Counted from the first letter of the stretch, positions 43,737 through 53,277 are shown. The stretch: 64,000 nt of DNA from Dyadobacter linearis (GCF_907165045.1 NZ_CAJRAU010000001.1:1302001-1366000); one strand, 5' to 3'. Numbers and translations are program-made. Notes: a model not told the origin generated them from the letters alone.

Positions 43737-44186
43737 CTATTTTACCAGAACACCGTCCGCAATAAAGGTCAATTCCTGCTTTGGTTCGGTAATTTTCGCG
43801 ATTTCTTCCTTACTCTGACCCGCATCTTTGGCATAATGCTGTAAATGCTCGACCGGAACCATTTTCTTTTGCGCCTCCCCTTCAAACACTACCGTTTTGC
43901 CGGCTATATCTTTTGGAACAAAGAATGCGTAGTCCTTGAACATCACCCGCATTGTTTCACCATTTTCCATTTTCACTTTCATCCAGCAACCTTTCACCTG
44001 GCAAACAGATTCCACCGTGCCGCTTACTTTGGCCTCCATTTCGGCTTTATCGCCCATTTCGGCAGGAAGCGCAGAAGCTTCGATCGCTTTTTTGTCATTG
44101 ACTTCTTTTCCGAAGGTACTTGCATTTTGCGCATTTGCGGCAAAACCGGCCACTGCAAGAGATAGTAGTATGAATAGTTTTTTCAT
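43737..44186 (-). CDS. DUF4920 domain protein
   Basis: ATG 44184-44186 (MKKLFILLSLAVAGF) starts a signal peptide ending near ANAQ, giving 149 residues; the longer frame is not needed. The domain shows ESVCQVKGCWMKV with two Cys, then MRVMFKDYAFFVPKDI and later VEHLQHYAKDAG, a pattern of the DUF4920 family, which has an OB-like fold. The Cys, Met and His residues may bind metal, but that is inference. Confidence 0.75.
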   Translation of the reverse strand: MKKLFILLSLAVAGFAANAQNASTFGKEVNDKKAIEASALPAEMGDKAEMEAKVSGTVESVCQVKGCWMKVKMENGETMRVMFKDYAFFVPKDIAGKTVVFEGEAQKKMVPVEHLQHYAKDAGQSKEEIAKITEPKQELTFIADGVLVK

Positions 44187-44238
44187 TGAAATAAATAATT
44201 TGTGATTCAATTAATAACCTGATTGCAAGATAAGTGGT

Positions 44239-47200
44239 TTACTCCAATACCTCTACCCAACCCTTGCAGTGATTACCCTGCGGCGTATCTACAACATAAA
44301 AATACGTCCCGTTCGCAATACCCTTCCCCCAGTCATTTTTGTAATCGGCAGCCTTATAAACAGATTTTCCCCACCGATTAAAAACTTCCAGCGACGAAGG
44401 CGAAACAGGTACAATGAAGAAATCATTCTTACCATCACCATTTGGCGTAATTACATTGGTTAAGGTAAAAGGCGGGGAAGCGACGACCTTTTTCTCCGTT
44501 TTGAGAGGACAACCGGCTGCATTATAGGAAGTTAAAGTAACGACATATTCTCCCGGCGTTTCATATTGATATTCGCCGATATCCTTATCAGTTACCGTAT
44601 TTCCCTTACCCAAATTCCACTCAAAACGCTGCGCATTTGCCGTTTTGTTGTTTATTGAATAGGAAAAAGGCTCGTTGCATGCGCCACCGGAAGTCACCAC
44701 TTCGAAGTCAGGCGCGTGCGTTTTATCTACCTTAACAGTTATTTCCCGGATCGGCCGGCAACCGTCGGCGTAAAGTCCCTCCACGGTGTAAGTCGTCGTT
44801 TCTTCGGGTTTGACGGTCACACTTTTACCAATCGTTTCGGGTAACCCTTTTGCCGGAAACCACTTGTATTCTGGTGCGTCGCCGGCGACTGTGAGCACAA
44901 CCGAGGCGCCCTGGCAGACTTCGGTATCTGCCATTTCAACAAAATCAGCCTTTTCTTCAACTAATACTTTCACCTGCTTGGTCACCTTACAGCCGCTCGC
45001 ATTGCTGATCTCCACGCTGTACTCGGTCGTTTCTTTCACGATTGCGGTCGGATTGGCAACGGTTGTGCTACTTAATCCCGTCGCGGGAGACCATTTGTAT
45101 TGGGTACCTCCTTCCGCGAGTAATTTCACATTAGAATTTTCACAAACCGCAGTATCCGCAGTCACTTTTGCATTCAGTGTTTCTACTATGATAGTCTTTT
45201 CTGCAACATCTATACGCTTGCAGCTCAGCCTGTTATACGCTTTTAAAGTAACCTTGTATTCACCCGGCGTTGCAAATGTATATTCCGCCTGCTCATCTTC
45301 CCTTGAAATGGTGTTGCCACTTACCTCCCATATATAATCAATTCCGCCTTCGCTCATATTCACGAAAGTCAGAGCGAGTGGCGCGCAGCCGCGGAGTACG
45401 TCTTTTTTACTACCCGCATACACATCGAACTTCGCTTCCAACCGGTCGATATCTATCTTGAAAGCCGCATTATTGCAGTTGTCGCTGTTATTTTCCTCCG
45501 ACCAGGCTTGCGGGGTTACGGGAAAATGACTGCCGCCGCACGCGCAGGTAGCGTGGTATATCGTTCCGTTTTTATCAAACCGGCTGGTTCCGCCATCGAC
45601 GTGATCGCCCTGGATTTGCTCATCCTTACTTTGGCTACCAAAATAAGTGGCATAAAGCAGCGATTTCATACCCTGTTCAAGTATTGCGATGTAAAAATTG
45701 TTTCCGTTTGTTCCCGGCTGAATGGCGTCTTCGGTTACCGGCAAACCATTGGTGCTGCTCAACGTATTGCTGTTTGTAGTCCTGTTCACATCTCCACCCC
45801 AGCCAGCAATGTAGATATTGCCGCATTCGCTGACCAGAAAGGCTGTCGGGGAAATGTCCGGAGTACCACGGCCTGAACCGATAATCGTTGAGAAAACACT
45901 TTTCGAGAGTGTGGCATCCAATGCGTGAACAAACTGGCCACTTTTAGCATTTTGGTAAACGCCCTGACTAACCGGATAATCGCCCGTGGTCAGTCCGTAG
46001 AAATACACATTTCCGGTCGCGTCGGTATCGAGCAAATAGGCTCCATCTTCTTTTTCGGTACCCGCGTAGGTGAGCGCTACCAGCTTGTCCGCGGTATATC
46101 TGGCAATAAATGCATCCTCAGTTCCTTTCAGGTTTTTCTGATAAGATCCTGATGTACTGGATAATGCGCTGCTTTTTGTAAAACCTGCGACATATACAGT
46201 TCCCCCCGGAAGCGATTTCAGAGAATAGGCTGCATCCTCTTTTTCACCACCAATATAAGTACTCCAAAGCAACGTGGAAAGCCCCGGATCGAGCTTGGAA
46301 ACGATTCCATCCTGTGCGCCGAGCATTCGGTTTTGTACCGGATTTTTAAGTGGAAAGTTGATCGAACTTGTCGAAGTAACGATCAGTACATTATCTGCTT
46401 CATCCACCACAATCTCACCCCGAAACGCGTCGCCATAATTCCGGATTGTGAATGATTCTGAGCTACTTACGCCGTCGTTTCCCGAGCCGCCCAGATAAGT
46501 GGATGCAGCAAGTTGCTTTCCGTCTGCACTTATTTTTGAGATGTAAATATCTGCTCCATTATTCAAATCCAGACCTGAAATAGGAACTACCTTATTGCCG
46601 CCGCCAAATGCACGCTGAAAAGCAGTTGTCCGCGTGGGGAAGTCTTTGGAAGAAGTTGTACCAAGAATTAAGAGTTCTTTCTTAGAATTGACTATCAGAC
46701 TGTTAGGAACTTCCGTATCGTCCCCGCCCAGAAATGTAGCATAAACCAAATCCTTGCCGTCGGGCGTGAACTTCATGATCGAAACGTCAACCGATCCTTC
46801 AAACTTCACCTGAAACGCACCTACCGTAGCCGGAAAGTTTGCGCCGAAAATAGTACCGCCTGAATACAGGTTACCCTCCGCATCATACGTCGCCGTGTGG
46901 CCCCAGTTATCAGAAACCGCGCCGGAATAGGTGGAAAAAATCAGCTCGGGATCAATGGTCAGAGCCGCGTTTTTCTGGTAGCCTTTTGGTAGAATAAATT
47001 GCGCCGTATTTCCCGAGAGCGAGAATGCAGAAGGCACTTCAACTGCCTTATTATTAATGTTTTGAAATGAATACGGCTCTGCTTCCCGGAACTGGCCCAC
47101 CGAAGTTTTCACAATAATCTGCCGCTCGCTGCTTAACGAAACCCGCTCAGCACCAACGTATTGCATTTTGATCTGCAAAGGATCTGCATTCGGGCGGACA

Positions 47201-47694
47201 ACAAATTCATATTTCAGTTTTGACCTGTGGATATACACGCGGAGATCAATTCCGGCGTAGATATTTTCATAAACTACCTCTTCAAAACCCCGCACATTAC
47301 CTGCCCACTTGCTTTCTTCTTTACCCAAAAAATAGCTAAAACTGGTTTGAACCGGACTTTTCGGTGTGTGCCTTACCTCGCTCGCGGCATTGCCGAACTT
47401 CACTTCCACGCCATGTGCAGCGATATTGGAGGTAATCGAATTTTGGCGGGCTGCGGGGGAAATAACGGGCGTTTTAGCGTGGCGGGCAGCTATCGGAGCG
47501 GCATCGTAAAGCACATATACCATCGACTGGCTTTTCAGAAAAAGGAAGCCGCCTGGAATTTCGGCGCGGTACAGGATATCCTTTTCCCACTGACCACGGT
47601 TCTCAATGAAATACATGCCGGCAGCCCGCGTTTTTCCAGCCATAAACGCCAGCATCGAAAGCATTACAAGAGTTAACCGTAAAGTTTTGTGCAT
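44239..47694 (-). CDS. Large secreted protein with SBBP/DUF7948-like region, PKD domain and T9SS type B C-terminal domain
   Basis: 1151 residues, signal peptide at the start (MHKTLRLTLVMLSMLAFM). The N-terminal FIENRGQWEKDIL opening is typical of the SBBP-repeat family. Beta-propeller-like repeats such as ATFLGGDDTEV, STYLGGSGNDG and STYIGGEKEDA follow. PKD/Ig-like domains come next (EYKVTLKAYN, EYVVTLTSYN). The end has LTNVITPNGDGKNDFF and EVFNRWGKSVY, the gliding-associated type B C-terminal domain for T9SS export. A surface structural or adhesive role is likely. Confidence 0.85.
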   Translation of the reverse strand: MHKTLRLTLVMLSMLAFMAGKTRAAGMYFIENRGQWEKDILYRAEIPGGFLFLKSQSMVYVLYDAAPIAARHAKTPVISPAARQNSITSNIAAHGVEVKFGNAASEVRHTPKSPVQTSFSYFLGKEESKWAGNVRGFEEVVYENIYAGIDLRVYIHRSKLKYEFVVRPNADPLQIKMQYVGAERVSLSSERQIIVKTSVGQFREAEPYSFQNINNKAVEVPSAFSLSGNTAQFILPKGYQKNAALTIDPELIFSTYSGAVSDNWGHTATYDAEGNLYSGGTIFGANFPATVGAFQVKFEGSVDVSIMKFTPDGKDLVYATFLGGDDTEVPNSLIVNSKKELLILGTTSSKDFPTRTTAFQRAFGGGNKVVPISGLDLNNGADIYISKISADGKQLAASTYLGGSGNDGVSSSESFTIRNYGDAFRGEIVVDEADNVLIVTSTSSINFPLKNPVQNRMLGAQDGIVSKLDPGLSTLLWSTYIGGEKEDAAYSLKSLPGGTVYVAGFTKSSALSSTSGSYQKNLKGTEDAFIARYTADKLVALTYAGTEKEDGAYLLDTDATGNVYFYGLTTGDYPVSQGVYQNAKSGQFVHALDATLSKSVFSTIIGSGRGTPDISPTAFLVSECGNIYIAGWGGDVNRTTNSNTLSSTNGLPVTEDAIQPGTNGNNFYIAILEQGMKSLLYATYFGSQSKDEQIQGDHVDGGTSRFDKNGTIYHATCACGGSHFPVTPQAWSEENNSDNCNNAAFKIDIDRLEAKFDVYAGSKKDVLRGCAPLALTFVNMSEGGIDYIWEVSGNTISREDEQAEYTFATPGEYKVTLKAYNRLSCKRIDVAEKTIIVETLNAKVTADTAVCENSNVKLLAEGGTQYKWSPATGLSSTTVANPTAIVKETTEYSVEISNASGCKVTKQVKVLVEEKADFVEMADTEVCQGASVVLTVAGDAPEYKWFPAKGLPETIGKSVTVKPEETTTYTVEGLYADGCRPIREITVKVDKTHAPDFEVVTSGGACNEPFSYSINNKTANAQRFEWNLGKGNTVTDKDIGEYQYETPGEYVVTLTSYNAAGCPLKTEKKVVASPPFTLTNVITPNGDGKNDFFIVPVSPSSLEVFNRWGKSVYKAADYKNDWGKGIANGTYFYVVDTPQGNHCKGWVEVLE

Positions 47695-47712
47695 AGAAAA
47701 AGTGCTCGTATC

Positions 47713-48333
47713 CTATTTGAACGCAGAAACCGATATGATATTTTCACAAAATTCATATTCCTGTTTTACGTTCGAACCGAGCAAAACAAGCTGATTTTGA
47801 GTGTAATCCGTCACGTGGTCCAGGTACCATTGAATTCCCTGGACATCCAGATTGGTAGTGGGTTCGTCGAGGAAAATAATAGGGACGTCGGACATGAATG
47901 CAAGTCCCAGCTTGACACGCTGTTTCATACCCGAAGAAAAATGGCGGATCACCTTGTCTTTCGCGTGGGAAAGCTGCACAATTTCTTCGAAATCCTTAAC
48001 TGAAAGCTTGTTTTTGAGTGGCTTGAACTTGATATGAAATTCGACCAGCTCGCGTAATGTAAACTCTTCGATCAGTTCAAGATAAGGCGCCGCAATGACG
48101 AGCTGCCTGTACCAGAGATCGTCTTCAATTTCCTTATTATGAGCGTCGTAGTACCTGATCTTGCCTTCCGTGGCGGGTACCATGCCGGTTAGCAGTTGCA
48201 GCAAAGTAGACTTGCCGCTGCCATTTGGTCCCACAAAAGTGTAAGTCTGACCTGCCAAAAGCTCGAAAGTAGCATTGCGGAAAATCCACTCCTTCACAAA
48301 TTTCTTTCCCAGTTTTTCAACAGATATCCGCAC
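47713..48333 (-). CDS. ABC transporter ATPase lacking the H-loop histidine
   Basis: 206 residues. Walker A is GPNGSGKST at about residues 35-43; the signature is HFSSGMKQRV, Walker B is PIIFLDEPTTNLD. At the switch position, where a His is normal, the sequence reads LLGSNVKQEYEF, with Asn in its place. The short length and lack of adjacent permease suggest a regulatory or atypical ATPase. It is codirectional with bla and the T9SS protein (gaps of 33 and 18 bases). Confidence 0.8.
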   Translation of the reverse strand: MRISVEKLGKKFVKEWIFRNATFELLAGQTYTFVGPNGSGKSTLLQLLTGMVPATEGKIRYYDAHNKEIEDDLWYRQLVIAAPYLELIEEFTLRELVEFHIKFKPLKNKLSVKDFEEIVQLSHAKDKVIRHFSSGMKQRVKLGLAFMSDVPIIFLDEPTTNLDVQGIQWYLDHVTDYTQNQLVLLGSNVKQEYEFCENIISVSAFK

Positions 48334-48366
48334 AATTCGAAGTTTTCAGCCTTTTTAATAAAAGGA

Positions 48367-49266
48367 TTATTTTGAAGGAAAATGTTCCGCCGCTGCCTTC
48401 GCGACCTTTGCGATAACGAGCTCGCGCTTTTCAATATCTGCATTAGAATCGGAGACGAACACGACAATTGCGAGGTCTTTTCCACCCGGCAATTTTACAA
48501 TACCAACATCATTTGTGGCCGCGAATGTACCTTTTTCGTTCTTGCCAGAAGTGCCGGTTTTATGCGCGACGATGGTGTTTTCAGGTAATTGAGATTTAAT
48601 TCGATTAGCGCCTGTCGGTCCTGCAATCATGATTTTCCAAAGATAATCGCTGCTTGCTTTTGAAAGATTTTTGCCTTTATAAAAGACGGAAAGCAACTGC
48701 AGCATCGCCCCCGGCGTACTGAAATTTTTGTATTGAATATCCCAGCCTTTGGTCATTTCCTCCTCATTTGCTACGATTTCAATGTTTTTGACGCCGAGTT
48801 TATGTACATAATCGTTGACAACTTTGGTACCGCCGGCCAATTTAAACAGCAGGTCACAAGCTATATTGTCGCTTTCTGAAACGGTATAACTCAGCAGATC
48901 AGCTACTGTCAAATCAATATTTCCCTCCGGATATTTGTCTTTCATCGGGCTGTGCGTTTTCGGCAGCAGATCTTCCTTTGTAATACGCACTTTTTGGGTC
49001 AATGTAATTTTCCCTTTGTCAACCTGATCCAGAACTGCCATTGCAAGTGGAAATTTGAAAACACTCTGCATCGGAAATTTGTGATCGCCGTGCTGAATAG
49101 CCGTTTTTCCAGTTTTCAAATCCATGATTCCAATTCCTACCGTGCCATTTGCTTCTTTCGAAATAGTGGCCAGCTCAGTCTTGAATGTATTGTTTTGAGC
49201 GAATATGGGTGATGTAAAAAAAATGCAGCAGATAATCAGCAGGTAGGCGTAGATACTTCGGGGCAT
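48367..49266 (-). CDS. Class A beta-lactamase, subclass A2-like
   Basis: 299 residues with a signal peptide ending near IFAQ. The Ser-x-x-Lys motif is SVFK (Ser68, Lys71), SDN is at 132-134, the omega-loop Glu is in VANEEEM, and the KTG box is HKTGTSG (235-237), followed by ATNDVGIV. The NEEEM and ATND patterns are those of the A2 group of Bacteroidota (PER/CfxA/VEB type), extended-spectrum in some members. It is chromosomal with no mobile element near, so probably intrinsic. Confidence 0.9.
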   Translation of the reverse strand: MPRSIYAYLLIICCIFFTSPIFAQNNTFKTELATISKEANGTVGIGIMDLKTGKTAIQHGDHKFPMQSVFKFPLAMAVLDQVDKGKITLTQKVRITKEDLLPKTHSPMKDKYPEGNIDLTVADLLSYTVSESDNIACDLLFKLAGGTKVVNDYVHKLGVKNIEIVANEEEMTKGWDIQYKNFSTPGAMLQLLSVFYKGKNLSKASSDYLWKIMIAGPTGANRIKSQLPENTIVAHKTGTSGKNEKGTFAATNDVGIVKLPGGKDLAIVVFVSDSNADIEKRELVIAKVAKAAAEHFPSK

Positions 49267-49286
49267 ATTTGGGCGTAATTGCAGCT

Positions 49287-50492
49287 TTAAATTTTGTCAG
49301 ATTTTTTATTCTTTTCCTCAATCGTCAGTTTCACCAGCTCAATGCGCGTATCCTGCATTGACACAACCTGGAATGAAAATGGCGGGATACTTACTGTTTC
49401 GTTCACATCGGGCAAATCACCGTAAAAATGAATAAGCATACCGGCCAGTGTATCATAATCACCTTCGGGTAATTCCCAGCCGTATTTTTCATTCAGGTAA
49501 TCGAGTTCGTGACGGGCTGAAAGTATATAATTGTGATCGTCCAGCTGGCGCTCGGTCCAGTCTTCGGTGGTATCATATTCATCCTGAATTTCCCCAAAAA
49601 TCTGCTCTACTACATCTTCCACACTGATCAGCCCCGAAGTACCTCCGAATTCGTCCACTACCAATGCCAGACTTCTTCTTTCTTCCAAAAAACGCAGCAT
49701 CAGATCCCGCGCGGGCATTGCTTCCGGCACGATCATGATCGGCGTAATGATATTACTGATCTCTTTCGGTTTCTTAAAAAGCGCCAGTGCGTGGCAGTAA
49801 CCCAGTACTTCGTCTACGGACTCTTTATGTACGATAATTTTGGAATGCCCGCTGGACAGGAATGCAGTCCGCAGATCTTCAATGCTTGCATTCACATTCA
49901 CTGCCGAAATCTCGGTCCGCGGAATCATACAATCCCGGATACGCAAATCCTTGAAATCCAATGCATTGATAAACATTCTTTCTTCAATACTATGGTCGTC
50001 GAAATCGGGATCGTCGGCTGAGATAATATCATCGCGCAGGGACGCATTCAGGATATTTTCTTTCACAAAAGGCTCCACAACCCAATACAGCGGCGTCATT
50101 AGCCACTCCCCCAGCCTCACCGGAAAGGCAGTGAGATCAAGAATGCGGGGAAAGCTGCGGCCGACTTTAACCCAACTCGTATAACAAAGCATCCAGATAC
50201 TTGCGAGGCCGGCGAAAAGTCCGGTTACCAGCAACATTTCCTGAAAGCCAGAATGCAGCGTCAGGTAAGGATAAATGGTGACGATCGCCATAAAACAGCC
50301 GAGCGCCACAGCCAGGAGCCGGATCATGCGCAGGATCCGCCGCCAGTAAAGTGTTTGGGTAACTTCTTCTATTTTTTCGTGACGGAATGAATATCTGTCC
50401 ATCGAAATATCCAGCAGCACAGATCTTACCGCACCGAAATAGCCGGCGAGGATGAAGAAAAACAGGGTAAGGCCAAGTGAAATTGTGTTCAT
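49287..50492 (-). CDS. CorC/HlyC-family CBS-domain membrane protein
   Basis: 401 residues: a membrane part with an N-terminal helix, then two or three hydrophobic segments to about residue 140, a pair of CBS domains (MIPRTEISAVNVNASIEDL, and ALVVDEFGGTSGLISVEDVVEQIFGEI), and a C-terminal CorC_HlyC/transporter-associated domain with LAGMLIHFYGDLP. Annotated family names include hemolysin family or GldE-like. CBS domains suggest adenine-nucleotide sensing. The start overlaps the stop of the small upstream gene (ATGA). Confidence 0.82.
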   Translation of the reverse strand: MNTISLGLTLFFFILAGYFGAVRSVLLDISMDRYSFRHEKIEEVTQTLYWRRILRMIRLLAVALGCFMAIVTIYPYLTLHSGFQEMLLVTGLFAGLASIWMLCYTSWVKVGRSFPRILDLTAFPVRLGEWLMTPLYWVVEPFVKENILNASLRDDIISADDPDFDDHSIEERMFINALDFKDLRIRDCMIPRTEISAVNVNASIEDLRTAFLSSGHSKIIVHKESVDEVLGYCHALALFKKPKEISNIITPIMIVPEAMPARDLMLRFLEERRSLALVVDEFGGTSGLISVEDVVEQIFGEIQDEYDTTEDWTERQLDDHNYILSARHELDYLNEKYGWELPEGDYDTLAGMLIHFYGDLPDVNETVSIPPFSFQVVSMQDTRIELVKLTIEEKNKKSDKI

Positions 50493-50728
50493 TTTTTTGC
50501 GGTTTTCCGCGGCTGCGGTTTAGTAGCCGGAACCTCCGGTTTAGCCTGCTTGCCCGCGGCCGCTGCGGCTTTCAATCTGCTGAACTGAAAAAATAGCACG
50601 CAAACTATACTCAATAATAATAGCCAGTAACTTTCAAAAAGTCCGGCCCGGCGGAATTCCAATACCCAAACCACAAAAAAGCCGAGTGCCAATGCGAGGA
50701 GTATGGTTCTGGAAAGTTTTGAATTCAT
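50489..50728 (-). CDS. Small two-helix membrane protein
   Basis: ATG 50726-50728 (MNSKLSRTILLALALGF) gives 79 residues; the longer frame adds an unconvincing extension. Two hydrophobic helices (about 8-26 and 38-52) are followed by an Ala/Lys/Pro-rich cytoplasmic tail (AAAAAGKQAK, RKTAKK). No family recognised. It overlaps the start of the CBS protein by 4 bases, so the pair is coupled. A minus-strand TATCTTTG at 50778-50785 may be its -7 element. Confidence 0.6.
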   Translation of the reverse strand: MNSKLSRTILLALALGFFVVWVLEFRRAGLFESYWLLLLSIVCVLFFQFSRLKAAAAAGKQAKPEVPATKPQPRKTAKK

Positions 50729-50958
50729 TATAAAAAGAAGAAATAGACAATCCGGCAACCTGTAAAGCCGCCAGATTCAAAGATACACAGATTGTGCCAA
50801 AACGGTTATAAGTTGATAAATGTTCGTTTTAACTCAGAATAAACCGCCTGTTTCTCCTCCATTTTATGTAAAATACCTAACTTGCGGGTCTTGCTACGCA
50901 GTTCCTTTTTTATATCTGAATTGCCAAATCATTTCTTGAAAAAATATTATAAGTTACT

Positions 50959-52038
50959 ATGAGCGAAACCACTAAACGCTTTGCAGCCGGTGTTGTCACC
51001 GGAGATGGAGTAAGCGAAATCTTCCGTCACGCCAATCAAAACAATTACGCCCTTCCGGCAGTTAACGTAGTAGGGACCAATTCAGTGAATGCGGTTCTGG
51101 AAACTGCGAAATCGGTCAACAGCCCGGTTATCATCCAGTTTTCTAACGGAGGCGCTATATTCTACGCAGGAAAAAGCCTTTCAAATGCAAATCAGCAGGC
51201 GGCTATCGCAGGAGGTATTTCAGGTGCAATGCACGTACACCAAATGGCTGAGCTTTACGGAGTTCCGGTTATTTTACATACCGACCACTGCGCTAAAAAA
51301 TTGCTTCCATGGATCGACGGATTGCTGGATGCCGGCGAAAAACACTTCGACCAGTACGGAAAACCACTTTACAGCTCTCACATGCTGGATCTTTCGGAAG
51401 AGCCGCTTGAAGAAAATATCGAGACTTGCGCTAAATATTTCGAAAGAATGGCGAAAATCGGCATGACACTTGAAATTGAATTGGGTGTAACCGGTGGAGA
51501 AGAAGACGGTGTTGACAACAGCGATGTGGACAGCTCGAAATTATATACCCAGCCTGAGGAAGTTGCTTACGCTTACGAAGAGCTATCTAAAATTTCACCA
51601 AACTTCACGATTGCAGCTGCATTCGGAAATGTGCACGGCGTTTACAAGCCGGGTAATGTGAAATTGGAGCCGAAAATCCTTCGTAACTCACAAAACTTCA
51701 TTCAGGAAAAATTCGCGACTGCCGAGTTGCCGGTTAACTTCGTATTCCACGGAGGATCGGGCTCTTCACGCGAAGAAATCCGCGAAGCGATCGAATACGG
51801 AGCGATCAAAATGAATATCGATACAGATATGCAATGGTCAACCTGGGAAGGTCTTTTGAAATACTACAAAGAAAACGAAGGCTTCCTGCAGACACAATTG
51901 GGTAACCCAAATGGTCCTGATTCGCCAAACAAAAAATTCTATGACCCACGCGTATGGTTACGCAAAGGCGAAGAAAGCATGATCGCACGCCTTAAAGTGG
52001 CATTCGAAGATCTGAACTGCATTAACCAACTGGGATAA
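50959..52038 (+). CDS. fbaA: Class II fructose-bisphosphate aldolase
   Basis: 359 residues, typical of the class IIA zinc aldolase: NQNNYALPAVNVVG, the metal-binding HTDHCAKKLL, the LEIELGVTGGEEDGVD block, and the late FHGGSGSSREEI and KMNIDTDMQW. It cleaves fructose-1,6-bisphosphate in glycolysis. High-expression codon usage and a conserved length fit a housekeeping enzyme. About 230 bases upstream contain no gene. Confidence 0.95.
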   Translation: MSETTKRFAAGVVTGDGVSEIFRHANQNNYALPAVNVVGTNSVNAVLETAKSVNSPVIIQFSNGGAIFYAGKSLSNANQQAAIAGGISGAMHVHQMAELYGVPVILHTDHCAKKLLPWIDGLLDAGEKHFDQYGKPLYSSHMLDLSEEPLEENIETCAKYFERMAKIGMTLEIELGVTGGEEDGVDNSDVDSSKLYTQPEEVAYAYEELSKISPNFTIAAAFGNVHGVYKPGNVKLEPKILRNSQNFIQEKFATAELPVNFVFHGGSGSSREEIREAIEYGAIKMNIDTDMQWSTWEGLLKYYKENEGFLQTQLGNPNGPDSPNKKFYDPRVWLRKGEESMIARLKVAFEDLNCINQLG

Positions 52039-52065
52039 TCGGTTTGATTTTTTGATTTTATAGTG

Positions 52066-52095
52066 AAAAAGCAACCTGCAAGGGTTGCTTTTTTT
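52066..52095 (+). terminator. Intrinsic terminator after fbaA
   Basis: AAAAAGCAACC and GGTTGCTTTTT form an 11-base-pair stem with a short loop followed by T residues, 28 bases past the stop. Confidence 0.8.
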
Positions 52096-52154
52096 GTGTT
52101 TAAGGCTTGGTAGGGTACAATTTTCGCCGAACAGAATCTGGAAGACAAAGCATA

Positions 52155-52523
52155 CTACGCCTCCACCATCATCCTTTCCCGGTGCTTTGATCCCCACTCT
52201 CGCAATACTTCTATCACGACTTTGAGCGAGTGTCCGTATTCGGTGAGTGAATATTCGACTACGACCGGGATTGAGTCGAATACGGTGCGTTTGACTAGCT
52301 CGTTGCATTCGAGGTCGCGTAATTCTTTGGATAACATCTTGTCTGTAATGCCCGGTACCTCGCGCGCGATCTGGGAAAACCGCTTGTTTCCAAACATCAA
52401 TGAGATGATAATCGGCAATTTCCATTTGCCACTCAGCACTTCCAGCGCGTCGCGCACGGGCAATATGCTTTTGGTGCATTCCCCTAAGGTATGTCCCTCT
52501 ATGGTTACCTCTGCATTCTTCAT
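52155..52523 (-). CDS. HxlR-family transcriptional regulator
   Basis: 122 residues with the HxlR winged helix: VRDALEVLSGKWKLPIIISL, FGNKRFSQIAREVPGITDKML, KELRDLECNELVKR, and VEYSLTEYGHSLK. A Cys near residue 16 in GECTKSILPV is at the place used for redox or quinone sensing in this family. It is divergent from the nitroreductase-FrnE pair, implying that it represses them. Confidence 0.9.
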   Translation of the reverse strand: MKNAEVTIEGHTLGECTKSILPVRDALEVLSGKWKLPIIISLMFGNKRFSQIAREVPGITDKMLSKELRDLECNELVKRTVFDSIPVVVEYSLTEYGHSLKVVIEVLREWGSKHRERMMVEA

Positions 52524-52552
52524 GATCTCTGAACTTGTTTAACTATCCTTTT

Positions 52553-52593
52553 GTATAGTACTTACAAATGTATAGCTTAAATCAATAAGTTTG
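52553..52593. promoter_or_regulatory. Divergent promoter region with GTATAG repeats (candidate HxlR operator)
   Basis: The direct repeat GTATAG occurs at 52553-52558 and 52570-52575. Overlapping is the minus-strand -7 TACATTTG (52565-52572) for the regulator, and on the plus strand TAAGTTTG (52586-52593) for the nitroreductase. HxlR proteins are dimers that bind repeats in such divergent promoters, so this is a plausible operator; the repeats are short and unproven. Confidence 0.4.
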
Positions 52594-52622
52594 CACAGTT
52601 ATTAATTAAAGCACAACAAAAA

Positions 52623-53255
52623 ATGAGCGATCTCATAGATAAATTGAAATGGCGTTACGCCGTCAAACGCATGAACGGACAAATTGTACCGGAAGAAAAA
52701 CTGGACAATATCCTGGAATCAATCAATCTGGCACCTTCGTCTGCGGGCTTGCAGCCTTATAATGTGTTGGTTATCAAAGATAAAGCATTAAAAGAAAAGA
52801 TTCATCAAGCCGCCGCGCCACAACCGCAGGTGCTGGAATCGTCTCATCTGCTGGTGTTTGCAGCCTGGGAAAAAGTCACACACGAGAACATTTCAGACTA
52901 CATTAAACTGATCGCAGAAACGCGCGGTATCACTACCGAATCGCTGTCTGCGTTCCAAAACAGCATTAACGGCGGGATATTGAGCAGAAGTGAGGAAGAC
53001 AATTTCCAATGGTCGGCGCGCCAGGCGTATATCGGACTTGGACATGCACTGGTAGCTGCCGCGGTGGAGCAGGTTGACGCCACGCCAATGGAAGGTTTTA
53101 ACGGGCCGGCTTTGGATGAAATTTTAGGATTGAAGGAAAAAGGATTGCGCAGCGTCGTGATTGTGACACTCGGCTACCGCGACCCGGAAAATGATCCGCT
53201 GGTAAAAGCAAAAAAGGTCAGAAGGCCTCATGAAGAATTCTTTATTACCTTATAG
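52623..53255 (+). CDS. Nitroreductase (NAD(P)H-dependent oxidoreductase)
   Basis: 210 residues. Opening DLIDKLKWRYAVKRMNGQ and the SINLAPSSAGLQPYNVLVI block are typical of the NfnB/NfsB branch, with YIGLGHALVAAAVEQVDATPMEGF later in the fold. It reduces quinones or nitroaromatics with FMN. It lies across a divergent promoter from HxlR, with a DsbA-like gene 22 bases downstream. A role in detoxifying reactive electrophiles is an inference from this setting. Confidence 0.88.
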   Translation: MSDLIDKLKWRYAVKRMNGQIVPEEKLDNILESINLAPSSAGLQPYNVLVIKDKALKEKIHQAAAPQPQVLESSHLLVFAAWEKVTHENISDYIKLIAETRGITTESLSAFQNSINGGILSRSEEDNFQWSARQAYIGLGHALVAAAVEQVDATPMEGFNGPALDEILGLKEKGLRSVVIVTLGYRDPENDPLVKAKKVRRPHEEFFITL

Positions 53256-53277
53256 GCAAATTGAAAACAGCAGCAGC

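Noticed and set aside
48367-49266. Recent horizontal transfer of the beta-lactamase
   Set aside because: Neighbours are ordinary Bacteroidota genes, there are no mobile elements or flanking repeats, and base composition looks like the surroundings; an intrinsic origin is simpler.
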